Under the pieces are notes generated by a model. The model did not search any database and was not told the DNA's origin. It was given only the letters and a program-made list of their open reading frames with translations. Position numbers and translations under genes: made by a program. From Desulfuromonadales bacterium (GTDB lineage: Bacteria; Desulfobacterota; Desulfuromonadia; Geobacterales; Pseudopelobacteraceae): a DNA stretch of 57,853 bases. The DNA lies in assembly GCA_013377095.1 (NCBI GenBank), contig JACAAY010000019.1, forward strand, positions 1-57,853, read 5' to 3'. Every line of letters begins with the position of its first letter. Positions within the stretch are counted from its first letter, which is position 1. This document shows, in pieces, positions 25,727 through 33,998 of the stretch.

Positions 25727-26248
25727 TCACTCCATAATGGCCTTATCCAATCCCTTAACAAGTGCACTGAGTGGTAAAAAGACCTTCAGTGGCTCATCTC
25801 TCAACGGGATAAAGCCGAACCGAATATAGAAATTCTTTATGCTCTCGTTTTTTGCGTCTACAAAAAAACCGGTAATAGCGCCAGACTCCTGTGTAGTCGC
25901 CAAAACCCGTTTAACAGCATCTGCCAGGAGCAGTTCACCATATCCTTTGCCTTGGCTGGATGTATCAACCGCGAGCCTGGCAAGCTTTGCGCCTGGCAGA
26001 CGCGCTAACTTCGGCAGTGTGCGTGAATATTTCACGGGAAGAGATCCGGCGTCGATCTCTAAAAATGAAAGGGTAAAGTAGCCCAGGATTAGGTGAGGCG
26101 TATCTTCATCAGAAAGGACAAAGGTATTTGAAAGACCTTTCTCCTTATGTTGGCGGGCGGTTTTTTGCAGAAACTCATTCAGCGCAGGCACACCACAATC
26201 AAAACGTTTGCGGTCATGCGATGCATCAAGTGAGCGGATAATCAACAT
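25727..26248 (-). CDS. GNAT-family toxin of a type II toxin-antitoxin pair
   Basis: 173-residue acetyltransferase of the AtaT/TacT kind, expected to acetylate aminoacyl-tRNA and stop translation. Features: FDCGVPALNEFLQKTARQ near the N-terminus, the acetyl-CoA loop region ARLAVDTSSQGKGYGELLL, and the C-terminal FYIRFGFIPL strand. The ATG overlaps the antitoxin stop by 7 nt. The gene order antitoxin-toxin on the same strand is normal for this class. Confidence 0.88.
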   Translation of the reverse strand: MLIIRSLDASHDRKRFDCGVPALNEFLQKTARQHKEKGLSNTFVLSDEDTPHLILGYFTLSFLEIDAGSLPVKYSRTLPKLARLPGAKLARLAVDTSSQGKGYGELLLADAVKRVLATTQESGAITGFFVDAKNESIKNFYIRFGFIPLRDEPLKVFLPLSALVKGLDKAIME

Positions 26249-26547
26249 TTCACGAGTTGGCTGTGGGCTTTTAAAGCATCTATCAATTTCTGCGACGGCT
26301 CCGGCGGGTTTTCCAGCGCGGACAAAAATGTTCGAGCATCTCTTTCAGATAAACGCAACAGCTCTTCACGCTCAAGAATTTCTCCGGCGCGATCAAGAGC
26401 CGTCTGAACAATGAACTGGTTTACGGTTGCACCGTATACGGCAGCCGCTCTCTCGATAATAAGACGGTTGGCGTGCGGTATTCTTGCCGTGATCCGGTCG
26501 TCAGAAATTTGTTTGGATGATGGCTTTTGAACTTTTGCTGTTTGCAT
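26242..26547 (-). CDS. DUF1778/TacA-type antitoxin
   Basis: 101 residues from ATG at 26547 (GGAGGG upstream; the frame is open to 26583). The N-terminal half, DRITARIPHANRLIIERAAAVYGATVNQFI, is the ribbon-helix-helix DNA-binding part. The C-terminal tail binds and neutralises the GNAT toxin. Probably autoregulates the pair. Confidence 0.88.
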   Translation of the reverse strand: MQTAKVQKPSSKQISDDRITARIPHANRLIIERAAAVYGATVNQFIVQTALDRAGEILEREELLRLSERDARTFLSALENPPEPSQKLIDALKAHSQLVKC

Positions 26548-26668
26548 GATATCCCTCCGATACGTCGACATCATAACGTCCATGGTGTCATTTTGGCAAC
26601 ATTATTCTATACTCAAATCCGAAATTGCTTGGGAACGTATCGGCTTCATCACATGCTGGGATGGATTA

Positions 26669-26866
26669 TCACTCTTGAGAATCCCGCATGGTTTCCGAGA
26701 GGTGGTATTTGGCATGTGCCTCCTTCAGGTCACTAATGGTTACATGGGTATATATCTGAGTCGATTCCAGGGATTCATGGCCGAGCATCTCCTGCAGGTG
26801 CCTGATCGGTGCTCCATTTCTCAGCATATGGGTAGCGCAGGTGTGGCGGATGGTAGCCGGTCAGTT
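26669..26866 (-). pseudogene. C-terminal fragment of a tyrosine recombinase
   Basis: In the minus-strand frame ending at the TGA 26669-26671 the sequence reads [20 protein letters not shown], then [19 protein letters not shown], then [22 protein letters not shown]. These are the HxLR box, the GH box and the nucleophile tyrosine region of XerC/XerD-like integrases. A stop codon lies immediately upstream and the N-terminal two thirds are missing, so it is a remnant. It abuts a fragment of another gene in a different frame. Confidence 0.8.
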
Positions 26867-27122
26867 TGTTGGTCTCCTCCCCGGTGATGCCGATGGTCTC
26901 CAGATCGGCCAGGATTTCGTCGAAGTTGGCGGGGTTGTGGAGAAAACGCAGGGCTTCTTCCTGTTTTTCCTTGGTCGCTTCCGCCTGGGTCTGTTTCTGA
27001 TGTTGTGGTTTCCACCCTTCAACCAGGAGCAGCAACCGCCCGATGTCTTCCTTTACCAGTTCGTCAGAGACACTGAATATTTCGGCGCAGGCCTTGGCGA
27101 ACCAGGTTCGGGAGCGGGAGGA
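26863..27122 (-). pseudogene. Fragment of a CHC2/primase-like mobile-element ATPase
   Basis: Minus-strand frame reads SRSRTWFAKACAEIFSVSDE, continues through VKEDIGRLLLLVEGWKPQ, and ends [19 protein letters not shown] before switching to the recombinase fragment. Neither start nor end is natural. The segment resembles internal parts of primase-like proteins found next to tyrosine recombinases in Geobacter-type mobile elements. This family assignment is from memory and moderate. Confidence 0.5.
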
Positions 27123-27300
27123 GTAACCGCCACTCCTTCACATACGCATAGCGGCCGCAAAAGTATCCTGGTTCATTGGCCAGCCATGCTTGCTGAGAAG
27201 CACGCTTGCGAGCTTTTCCGCATTCGGGTCGGGAGCAAGCCCGTTGGCGTATGCCGACTCGGGGGTCAGGAACAAAGAATCTGCCGCAGAATTCGCACTG
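27123..27300 (-). pseudogene. Fragment of a small zinc-finger protein linked to mobile elements
   Basis: Minus-strand frame shows CEFCGRFFVPDPRVGIRQRA, then CSRPECGKARKRASQQAWLA and NEPGYFCGRYAYVKEWR. The CxxC...C..C pattern followed by PGYF.GRY..VKEWR is a recurring sequence beside transposon genes in this group. The upstream part of the open frame is not convincing, and the frame is lost after EWR at the junction with the next fragment. Confidence 0.5.
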
Positions 27301-27412
27301 TCTGGACAATGACCACCTCCGAAACAAAATTCCGGAATCGGTCATAGCAGTATGTGAAGAAAAGAGGAAATGGTCCTTTATACTTGTTAAGATTTTGAGT
27401 TTACTGGTGGGC

Positions 27413-27585
27413 CACCGCACCGATGAGAGGCCGCTGCACAATCTACGGCTTTTGATGAGGTTCAGGGAGCTTGAGGGGGTCACCGCGGGGATCAGGAGAC
27501 AGTCATCAGGCTGATTGACGCCATGATCGTGAAGGACAAGGTGGAAGGGGCGATCAAGCCTTCGCAAAGGCGAGTTGAAGCGTAA
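27413..27585 (+). pseudogene. Frameshifted C-terminus of an XRE-type regulator
   Basis: Plus strand: TDERPLHNLRLLMRFRELEG up to a G-run at 27487-27490, then in the next frame DQETVIRLIDAMIVKDKVEG and AIKPSQRRVEA with stop at 27583. One base lost in the G-run would restore a single frame. The pattern resembles the tail of Cro/C1-type regulators common in Desulfuromonadales. No helix-turn-helix part is left. Confidence 0.4.
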
Positions 27586-27630
27586 AACCTCCTGTCAATC
27601 CTTCAGCGGTTAAAGAAAAAATCACAAACT

Positions 27631-27675
27631 AAAAACGCCGTGAAACCTTGGAATGAAGGGCTTCACAGCGTTTTT
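27631..27675. terminator. Rhs-array hairpin, copy 1
   Basis: AAAAACGCCGTGAA at the left arm and TTCACAGCGTTTTT at the right arm, 17-nt interior. A-run before and T-run after make it a bidirectional terminator. It follows the candidate immunity gene at 27712-27924 (minus strand). Near-identical hairpins occur at 28543 and 30813. Confidence 0.8.
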
Positions 27676-27711
27676 GCTTAGGCTGTTTTGTGACGGTAAA
27701 TAATTGGGAGC

Positions 27712-27924
27712 CTATTTTGTGTCAGGATCAAATTCTGGATGTTGCATAATAATAGGTAGTTCTAACTCTGTGTAAATATTTGCCATGATACTTGCAATAC
27801 TTTTTCTGAACTTTTTGAGCTCTATTTCATCTTTGATTTGCTCTATTAGTGTAGCTGCCTCATTTAGTGGACCATCCAAAGACGAAAAACATTCCATTAA
27901 TTGCTTTGCCAAATTATTATCCAT
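27712..27924 (-). CDS. Candidate immunity protein, Rhs cassette 4
   Basis: 70 residues, MDNNLAKQLMECFSSLDG at the start, with AGGAGG 8-9 nt before the ATG (a TTG one codon earlier is also in frame). All-helical and acidic in appearance, no signal peptide, so it would act in the cytoplasm. It follows Rhs tip 4 by 45 nt and ends at hairpin copy 1. The immunity role is inferred only from this position. Confidence 0.55.
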   Translation of the reverse strand: MDNNLAKQLMECFSSLDGPLNEAATLIEQIKDEIELKKFRKSIASIMANIYTELELPIIMQHPEFDPDTK

Positions 27925-27969
27925 CAAAACATCCTCCTAATATATAGTTCTTTTCAAGTGTCAATAAAA

Positions 27970-28510
27970 TTAGAAATTGCCAAATCCACTATAGCATCCT
28001 TTTTTCTCCTTACATTCACGGATACAGCGACGCATCCTGCCTTTCATGTCGTGGCCAGTTCCAGGTAACTGATTGGGGAATCTCACATAAGTACCAATGC
28101 AGCCTTCTCTGCAGCTTTCGAGAGCATCACGGCATTTGTCAGCATCATCTTTCCTGAATATGGGAATTTTAGGCGGATTCTGGCAAATTTTTATTACAAT
28201 AGCGCCAACAACAATTACCGTACAGACAACAGCTGGAAATTCTAATGCAAAAAGCCCCTCTGGATCTGTGTTCTTTATAGGACTATTTTTAGCATAAGCA
28301 AACGGATTAATCCCACCATCCAGTCCAATCGGATCTGCTTGAATGTACTTCCCAATCGCCGGATTGTAATCTCTGAAGTAGTTGTAGTGGGTTCCCGTTT
28401 CCGCATCATAGTACTGGCCCGGAAGTATTCCGATGGGCCTTTCGACACCCGACGAGCTGTTTTTACCTCCCTCTGGCAGTCGCCTGCCATAAAGTAATAG
28501 CCTCAGTAGA
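27970..28510 (-). pseudogene. Orphan Rhs C-terminal tip 4 (no start codon)
   Basis: Minus-strand frame with no ATG. It reads LLRLLLYGRRLPEGGKNSSS, GVERPIGILPGQYYDAETG, then NYFRDYNPAIGKYIQADPIG and NTDPEGLF. After this Rhs border comes a variable part: a hydrophobic stretch FPAVVCTVIVVGAIVIKICQ and a cysteine-rich end with repeated CREGC, CIREC and KKGCYSGFGNF. It stops at TAA 27970-27972. The conserved border plus unique tail is the pattern of a displaced Rhs toxin tip. Toxin activity is unknown. Confidence 0.75.
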
Positions 28511-28542
28511 TTACAACAAAGTGGGTAAAAAGTACTCTCACA

Positions 28543-28586
28543 AAAACGCCGTGAAACATTTGACCAATGAGTTTCACGGCGTTTTG
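28543..28586. terminator. Rhs-array hairpin, copy 2
   Basis: AAAACGCCGTGAAAC and GTTTCACGGCGTTTT form a perfect 15-bp stem around a 14-nt loop, with A and T runs outside. It follows the candidate immunity gene 28673-29185 and precedes orphan tip 4. Confidence 0.82.
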
Positions 28587-28672
28587 TATTGGATTAGATC
28601 TTTGGCTCAATAGAAAAACAGATAACAGTGACCCATCCGCCATACGGATAACAAAGTACCTCATACCCTACA

Positions 28673-29185
28673 TTAAAGTCCAACCCATTTCACTCTTGAA
28701 GACAATTTTTTAAAAAATATTAAATGCTTATCCTTTGCTATTGCATTTGAAGTCAGTATAAAAGCCCCTTTTATCTCCTCCTTTAAAATAGATGTTCCAA
28801 TATACTCTGAATCAAAAGCAATTATTGTTATCTTATTTACTCCATGTTTGTTCAAAGCTTGTATTTTTTTGTTACCACTGTCAGTTAGTGTTATTTCAAC
28901 AGTGTGATTGTACTTGTTGTTTAATGTATTGTATAAGCTTAATATGTTTATGCTACTAATGTCACCGTATGATAATGATACCAATTTATAATTTACTGTA
29001 TTTTTGAAATATGTTTTTAATTCATCATCACCAAAGGTGCCATTGCTATATTTATTTAATACATCATTGTCGTTAATAGTATATATAGAGATTGAATGCG
29101 AGTTGTTTTTATATAAATACAAACTTAATGCTGATATTATTAATAAAGTAATTATACTCATATAAAGTGTTTTAAAGTTTCTCAT
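28673..29185 (-). CDS. Membrane-anchored candidate immunity protein, Rhs cassette 3
   Basis: 170 residues, AT-rich coding sequence. An N-terminal membrane anchor at about 8-26 (MSIITLLIISALSLYLY) precedes a soluble domain with ITLTDSGNKKIQALNKHG in its middle, which suggests a SecD/SecDF-like or Imm-type alpha/beta fold. GGAGTG lies 7 nt before the ATG, which overlaps the stop of Rhs tip 3 by 4 nt. Immunity against tip 3 is inferred from this coupling. No family recognised with confidence. Confidence 0.65.
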   Translation of the reverse strand: MRNFKTLYMSIITLLIISALSLYLYKNNSHSISIYTINDNDVLNKYSNGTFGDDELKTYFKNTVNYKLVSLSYGDISSINILSLYNTLNNKYNHTVEITLTDSGNKKIQALNKHGVNKITIIAFDSEYIGTSILKEEIKGAFILTSNAIAKDKHLIFFKKLSSRVKWVGL

Positions 29186-29691
29186 TTATGACACTCCGAA
29201 CAACGGTTGCAGTCCTTATTTCCTGTAACTTCGATAACTGTGCATTTGAAGCTATTTGGGGATGTATATGCTCCATCACCTATAGCTACAGATAGATTCG
29301 AAGGTGGTGACCCTGGAATGAAACATATAGTTACGTTTCTTTTTGCATTACACGGTATTGTCTTTCTGATTTTACTTATTTTTGCATAAGCTTCATTGGC
29401 TAATTTTGTAGAGGAAAAAAAGTCATTGAAAAAGTTGGCAACATCTGCCCACCCACTACAATCAATGCCAACACCAGGATAGCCTGTCCAACCATTTGGA
29501 TCTGTCAAATTGATAGGATTATTTTGGACATAAACATATAGATGATTATCCCCACTTTTTATCCCAATCGTATCTGCCTCAACATACCTCCCAATTGCCG
29601 GATTGTAGTCCCTGGAGTAATTGTAATTCAGTCCCGTCTCTGCATCATAGTACTGGCCCGGATATTGTAAAACCTCAGCACCATCATGCAA
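29182..29691 (-). CDS. Orphan Rhs C-terminal tip 3
   Basis: 169 residues counted from a TTG at 29691; no ATG precedes the Rhs part. Begins YPGQYYDAETGLNYNYSRDY and reaches the Rhs border NPINLTDPNGW. The variable part has GIDCSGWADVANFFNDFFSS, CNAKRNVTICFIPG and the cysteine-rich end CNRCSECHK. The upstream Rhs core is missing from PGQYY on, so it is a displaced tip. It is coupled by ATGA to the membrane-anchored gene. The CSECH at the end is unlikely to be a heme site. Confidence 0.72.
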   Translation of the reverse strand: MHDGAEVLQYPGQYYDAETGLNYNYSRDYNPAIGRYVEADTIGIKSGDNHLYVYVQNNPINLTDPNGWTGYPGVGIDCSGWADVANFFNDFFSSTKLANEAYAKISKIRKTIPCNAKRNVTICFIPGSPPSNLSVAIGDGAYTSPNSFKCTVIEVTGNKDCNRCSECHK

Positions 29692-29766
29692 TAAAGTGCT
29701 TCACTGAGGTATGCTTGCTTCTGATGTGTCATATCAAGAGCTAACACCGCTTGTTTCTTATGCTTT

Positions 29767-30255
29767 TTACTTATGAATAAACTTGAATGTTTTTTTAACA
29801 GAATTAAAATGTGGTATCACGTCATGGTAATTATCTTTAGGACAAACAAAATTTATAAAATATTTAAGTGAGTATTTAATTGTAAACAGGACTGTCGTGA
29901 TAATTTTTTTATTGCATACTATTTCTTCTATTTCTAATTTTTTCCACGTGTTGTCAGAAATTACATCTTCACTTTCTGATATCTTAATCTTACCAGTTAC
30001 CATTAATGGTTCTATCTTGGCCCACACTTCATTCAATGACATTTTGTTATTTGTTGGTTTTGTCGATATACTAATTGAAACTTCACCATTCTTAAATTCT
30101 GGGTCTAAAATAGTAGTACTATTATCACGCGTCTCTACAGTCCAATTTTCAGGAATAGTTACCATATAATTATTGGTTTGTAGTACATTGTCAGCGTTCG
30201 ATATCCCAACAATTAAAATACAAATAAAAAATTGAATGACACAATGTAATTTCAT
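29767..30255 (-). CDS. Secreted candidate immunity protein, Rhs cassette 2
   Basis: 162 residues with a Sec signal peptide (MKLHCVIQFFICILIVGISNA) and a domain beginning NNYMVTIPENWTVETRD, which resembles PsbP/DcrB-like folds. GGAGGG sits 6 nt before the ATG, which overlaps the stop of tip 2 by 4 nt. A periplasmic location implies that tip 2 acts in the envelope or must be stopped there. A 7-bp stem (ACCTCAG/CTGAGGT, 29672-29710) follows it instead of the standard array hairpin. Confidence 0.65.
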   Translation of the reverse strand: MKLHCVIQFFICILIVGISNADNVLQTNNYMVTIPENWTVETRDNSTTILDPEFKNGEVSISISTKPTNNKMSLNEVWAKIEPLMVTGKIKISESEDVISDNTWKKLEIEEIVCNKKIITTVLFTIKYSLKYFINFVCPKDNYHDVIPHFNSVKKTFKFIHK

Positions 30256-30776
30256 ATTCCACCCTCCACCTTTGGGCCTCTTCCAGGAGGATTTGGATAC
30301 TTATCCCAACCTGGTGGAGGTTTAAAAGGATCATCTCTTGGTTGAGGAACACCTGCACATCCCCTGAGATCGGCAAGTGCTTTCCACATGCACAGATAAT
30401 ACCGATATTCGCTATCTACCTCTGCATCAATCTCAAGTGCGCATTCCATACGCTTTCTATTCCATCTAAAGAAACACTTACAATATACGATTGGTCCTTT
30501 TAAAAGCGCATCTGCAGCTTTATCTGCATCCTTTTGAAGATCTGCAAACGTATCTAAACCAAAGAAATCAGTATAACGTAACGTGTTATTCCGCCCATAA
30601 AGGAATAAATGGTTTTTACCTCTCTTGATCCCAATTGGATCCGCCTCAACATACCTCCCAATCGCCGGATTGTAATCCCTGAAGTAATTGTAGTTCAGCC
30701 CCGTTTCCGCATCATAGTACTGGCCCGGAAGTATTCCGATGGGCTTTTCGACACCAAAGAGCCTTTTTTTAGACAC
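30252..30776 (-). CDS. Orphan Rhs C-terminal tip 2
   Basis: 174 residues counted from a GTG at 30776, with no ATG upstream of the Rhs part. Starts SKKRLFGVEKPIGILPGQYY and continues through NYFRDYNPAIGRYVEADPIG to the border RYTDFFGLD. The variable part FADLQKDADKAADALLKGPI is followed by CKCFFRWNRKRMECAL, a helical region and a proline-rich end PPGRGPKVEGGI. No nuclease motif is recognised. Confidence 0.72.
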   Translation of the reverse strand: MSKKRLFGVEKPIGILPGQYYDAETGLNYNYFRDYNPAIGRYVEADPIGIKRGKNHLFLYGRNNTLRYTDFFGLDTFADLQKDADKAADALLKGPIVYCKCFFRWNRKRMECALEIDAEVDSEYRYYLCMWKALADLRGCAGVPQPRDDPFKPPPGWDKYPNPPGRGPKVEGGI

Positions 30777-30812
30777 TACTGGGCAATGCTTGAGATTGAT
30801 TCAAGTTACATG

Positions 30813-30856
30813 CAAAACGCCGTGAGCCTTGGAATGGAGGACTTCACGGCGTTTTG
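30813..30856. terminator. Rhs-array hairpin, copy 3
   Basis: CAAAACGCCGTGA and TTCACGGCGTTTTG arms. The interior matches that of copy 1 (CCTTGGAATG). It lies 21 nt beyond the stop of the candidate immunity gene of cassette 1 and before tip 2. Confidence 0.82.
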
Positions 30857-30877
30857 TTTGCTTCGGATTATCTCATG

Positions 30878-31477
30878 TCAGTGCCTGATACATAGAGTTC
30901 CACTTAAACGTGCATATGAACTCTTATCGACATAGATGCCTACTGGGAACCAAGGGGCATGCTCTGGAATCAGAGAATTGTTCGTTTGACAGTACGTTAA
31001 ACAATCATCCAAAGTAAAAAATAATCCAAATTTATTTATCTTATCAGCATGTTGATCAATCTCATCTCCCGTATATGGATCGATAGGAAAACAACCGTGA
31101 CATGAAGCAGACAACCAACCATTTCCCGTTGAAATATCCCATCCCATTGGTATTAAGTCATCTATCAGCTTTTGATAGACTGCTTTTGGAGGATACACCT
31201 GAACTTGTTCAAGATAATTTTCTGTAATACATCTGAAACACGCAAATAGCCCATGCTCTGCCAATAAACCCAAGGCGTGAACATCAACCATTTGTACAAA
31301 ACCGCCATAATTGACGGCACTGTTTCCCAGTTCATCGGTAAAGTATCGCTTGAGTTCAACTGGAAGCGTTTGTATTGGGCTCCAAACAGAATCGCTACAT
31401 GAAAGAATCAGCCTATTCTTCAAAAGGTTTGGTGTTCCACAAACCATCATCGAAGCGATTAATAGTTTATAAGACAT
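30878..31477 (-). CDS. Candidate immunity protein, Rhs cassette 1
   Basis: 199 residues, ATG at 31477, 14 nt after the Rhs stop. No signal peptide that I trust, although the N-terminus is mildly hydrophobic. The protein has many cysteines (CFRC, CHGC, CLTYC) and ends LSGTLCIRH. No family recognised. The immunity role follows from its place between the Rhs tip and the array hairpin. Confidence 0.6.
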   Translation of the reverse strand: MSYKLLIASMMVCGTPNLLKNRLILSCSDSVWSPIQTLPVELKRYFTDELGNSAVNYGGFVQMVDVHALGLLAEHGLFACFRCITENYLEQVQVYPPKAVYQKLIDDLIPMGWDISTGNGWLSASCHGCFPIDPYTGDEIDQHADKINKFGLFFTLDDCLTYCQTNNSLIPEHAPWFPVGIYVDKSSYARLSGTLCIRH

Positions 31478-31491
31478 ATTATACCTGCGAT

Positions 31492-33099
31492 CTATTGAGG
31501 GTAGTTCGGTGGACTTCCTGATCCATTGAGGTTAACACCGAAAAACAAGTTAGGTTGTTCATCATAATGATGACTACCGGATGTGGATTTTGTCTTCTCT
31601 TTCCAAATACATTTACAGTTACTTGGTATTTGTTCAACTATATATAGATGATAATGAGACGTGCCAGCATCAATTCCTCTTTTATGGACTTCTGGACCTT
31701 TATAACCTAATGTGCCGACTGGATACGGAGAACACGGATCACATTTTTTTTTCTTCTTGCATTCATCCTTTGGAGGATAATCTGCGCATGTTGATGTTGA
31801 TGTCGCTGTACCAATAACAATAATCGAAGCAGTAACCATTGCACCACATGCAGCACTGCCCGCACCAGCATCTTTAGCGGCCTCTCCCGCAGCACCCCAC
31901 CACCAAGGCATTGGTACTGCATCCGTCAACCCCATTGGGTCTATCATGTTCACGGGATTGTTTCGTACATAAGCAAAAAGACTTAATCCACCCTCCAATC
32001 CAACCGGATCAGCCTCAACATACTTCCCAATCGCAGAATTGTAGTCACGGTAGTAATTGTTGTTCAGCCCCGTCTCCGCATCATAGTACTGGCCCGGAAA
32101 TCTCAGATTGAGAGTTACCGTTCCTGTAATTGTTGCACTGTCCCCAAACGGTCTTGTCTCTATCTCCCAGACTTTGGCCTTGCTTGCATCGGTCATTGCC
32201 TGTGGTGTGCCCAGATGGTCGGTGTGGATGAAGTATACTGTGTTTCCTTCCGTTTTGGCTATGGGCTGTGTGTTTAGGTAAATGTAATTTGCGGTTGTTC
32301 CGCTTGTTGCAGTCTCGTAGATCAGTTGCCCGCTCTGGTCGTAGATGAAGTATGTGTTCACGCCGTTTACGGTTTTCTTTGCCCGCTGGCCGCTGGCGTT
32401 GTAGAGGTAGTCGCCGGTCTGAGTTGCGGTTGCCCTGGTCAGTCGCTGGTTCTGGTTGTAGGTGAAGGTTTTGGAGTTGTCGTTTGTTGTATTGCCATTG
32501 TTGTCGTAGGTGAAGCTTGTTGCTGTTGGTCCACTCACTGACGCCAGCTTGTTAGTTCCGGTCTGATAGCCGTAGGTGTAGGTTCCCTCGGTGAGCCTAT
32601 TGCCGGTGCCGTCATAAGTCCATGAGAGTGAACCCCAGGGGCCGGTTGCTGTGCTCAAGCGGTTAAGGGCGTCGTAGGTGTAGCTCTTGTTCTTGGCGCT
32701 GTTCAGGTTGTTGCTGATGGCGGTGAAGTTGCCGTTGGCGTCAGGAGTGAAGCCGTAACTCAGTGTCGTTCCGTCAATGATGCCGGTTATCCGGTACTGG
32801 GTATCATGGCTGATACTTCTGGTTATGCCGTTGCCGTAGGTGAGTGTTTCGATGCCGCCGAAGGGCTGGTAGGTTATACCGGTGGCGATTTTTGTGGTTG
32901 AGCTGTTGTAGGTGCTGGTTATGTCGGTCGGTTTGTTGTCCGAGTAGGTGTAGGTGACTATCCTGTTGTCGGGATAGGTTATGGTTTTGATGTTGCCGTT
33001 TTGATCGTAGCCGTACGCGCGGGTCCTTTGAGGATGAATGCGGGTAGCTGAAATACAACCAGAACGGAAGGTTACAAGTGTGGCGACTGCATGTATCAC
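31492..33099 (-). pseudogene. 5'-truncated Rhs protein with core and toxin tip 1
   Basis: 535 codons, only the last part of an Rhs protein (complete ones are often over 1,000 residues). YD repeats run from YGYDQNGNIKTITYPDN, near residue 29, to about residue 330. The border segment is FPGQYYDAETGLNNNYYRDY, EADPVGLEGGLSLFAYVRNN and DPMGLTD. The C-terminal tip contains a hydrophobic stretch, a lysine/cysteine cluster and GTSHYHLYIVEQIP with NCKCIWKE, a pattern common among Rhs tips of unknown activity. The 5' end joins unrelated sequence near 33020 and the only start is a weak GTG overlapping the phospholipase stop, so the core is decapitated. Confidence 0.85.
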
Positions 33100-33998
33100 C
33101 TGCTGTGAAGTTCCTCCAGCAGTTCCGGCTGATGCAGTGCGCTTCGCAATTTCTTCTTGAGCGTTTCCACCTGCTCCATCCCCTCCGACTTTGTGATTCG
33201 CCCGCTTTTATAGAGCAGACGCAGATTTTTCCGGAACGCCTCGGCCATGGCCAGCGCACGTTCTCCGGTCGGATCCGCCAGCAGAATATCCGATTCATCC
33301 GGTCTCCGCAGAAAATCAAAAACCGCCTCTTCAATCATGCGCAGATACTCGTCCCGATCCTCTTCGGCCAGAACATAACAGGAAGTGTCTGACAGGCCTT
33401 GCATGACCTGCTGCCACTTTTCCAGCTGTGACAGGAGCATGATCGAATTGAAGATCCGCTTGTTGGTGCCAAAGGAAAACAGGGTTGGCGCTACCACGCT
33501 TCGAAGCAGCCGGTCATTGGCGCTCTGGTCGCAGGAACAAACCTCGCGCGCACGCTCCCAGGTCTTCTGATCCGCAAAGGTCTCGAATCGCATCTCCCAG
33601 TAGGTATGTTTCATGGCTGCCACACTAAAGGAGCGCATGATTTTGTAGGGAATGAAATAGTTGTGGGCGATGACATCTGCCGCCAGATGACTGAGATAAC
33701 CGTAGGCGCAGGCGCGCTCACCGTCGCTTTGGGCCGTCAGGAGCACCTTCTTGCCCACGCTCCAGCGATGACAGTTCAGCAGATGGTGGGTGAACTTCTT
33801 GCCCAGGGTGATATCTGCCGCAATACAACCATAGAGGTAGTCCAGGGGGTGGGCAGCCAGCAGGGTGGCTATCCCTGCCGGCAACTGCTCCAGATGCGCA
33901 AGAACATTCAAACCGACCTGAAGATGGATGCCCCCTCCCCAGGCGTAGGATATTTCTGGAACCAGAAGAGCGAATACGAGTGCACAGACGATAAGCAT
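33096..33998 (-). CDS. Secreted zinc-dependent phospholipase C-like protein
   Basis: 300 residues. Signal peptide 1-19 ends ISYA and the mature chain would begin WGGGIHLQ, with the N-terminal tryptophan and early histidine that bind zinc in this family. Further likely metal ligands are in KKFTHHLLNCHRW and YLSHLAADVIAHNYFIP. The C-terminal half is helical and has no obvious domain. Family members hydrolyse phospholipids, but distant homologues are of unknown substrate. It is divergent from the uracil-DNA glycosylase gene and reads towards the Rhs array. Confidence 0.82.
   Translation of the reverse strand: MLIVCALVFALLVPEISYAWGGGIHLQVGLNVLAHLEQLPAGIATLLAAHPLDYLYGCIAADITLGKKFTHHLLNCHRWSVGKKVLLTAQSDGERACAYGYLSHLAADVIAHNYFIPYKIMRSFSVAAMKHTYWEMRFETFADQKTWERAREVCSCDQSANDRLLRSVVAPTLFSFGTNKRIFNSIMLLSQLEKWQQVMQGLSDTSCYVLAEEDRDEYLRMIEEAVFDFLRRPDESDILLADPTGERALAMAEAFRKNLRLLYKSGRITKSEGMEQVETLKKKLRSALHQPELLEELHSR

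Noticed and set aside
29182-29215. CSECH at the end of Rhs tip 3 as a heme site
   Set aside because: A single motif in a cysteine-rich toxin tip without signal peptide or other cytochrome features.
27631-30856. Repeated hairpins read as a CRISPR array
   Set aside because: Only three copies, spaced by whole genes of very different length, with A/T runs typical of terminators.
31581-31817. Plus-strand frame inside the Rhs tip as an antisense immunity gene
   Set aside because: No ribosome site and it is simply the complement of the tip; a sense-strand partner gene exists downstream.
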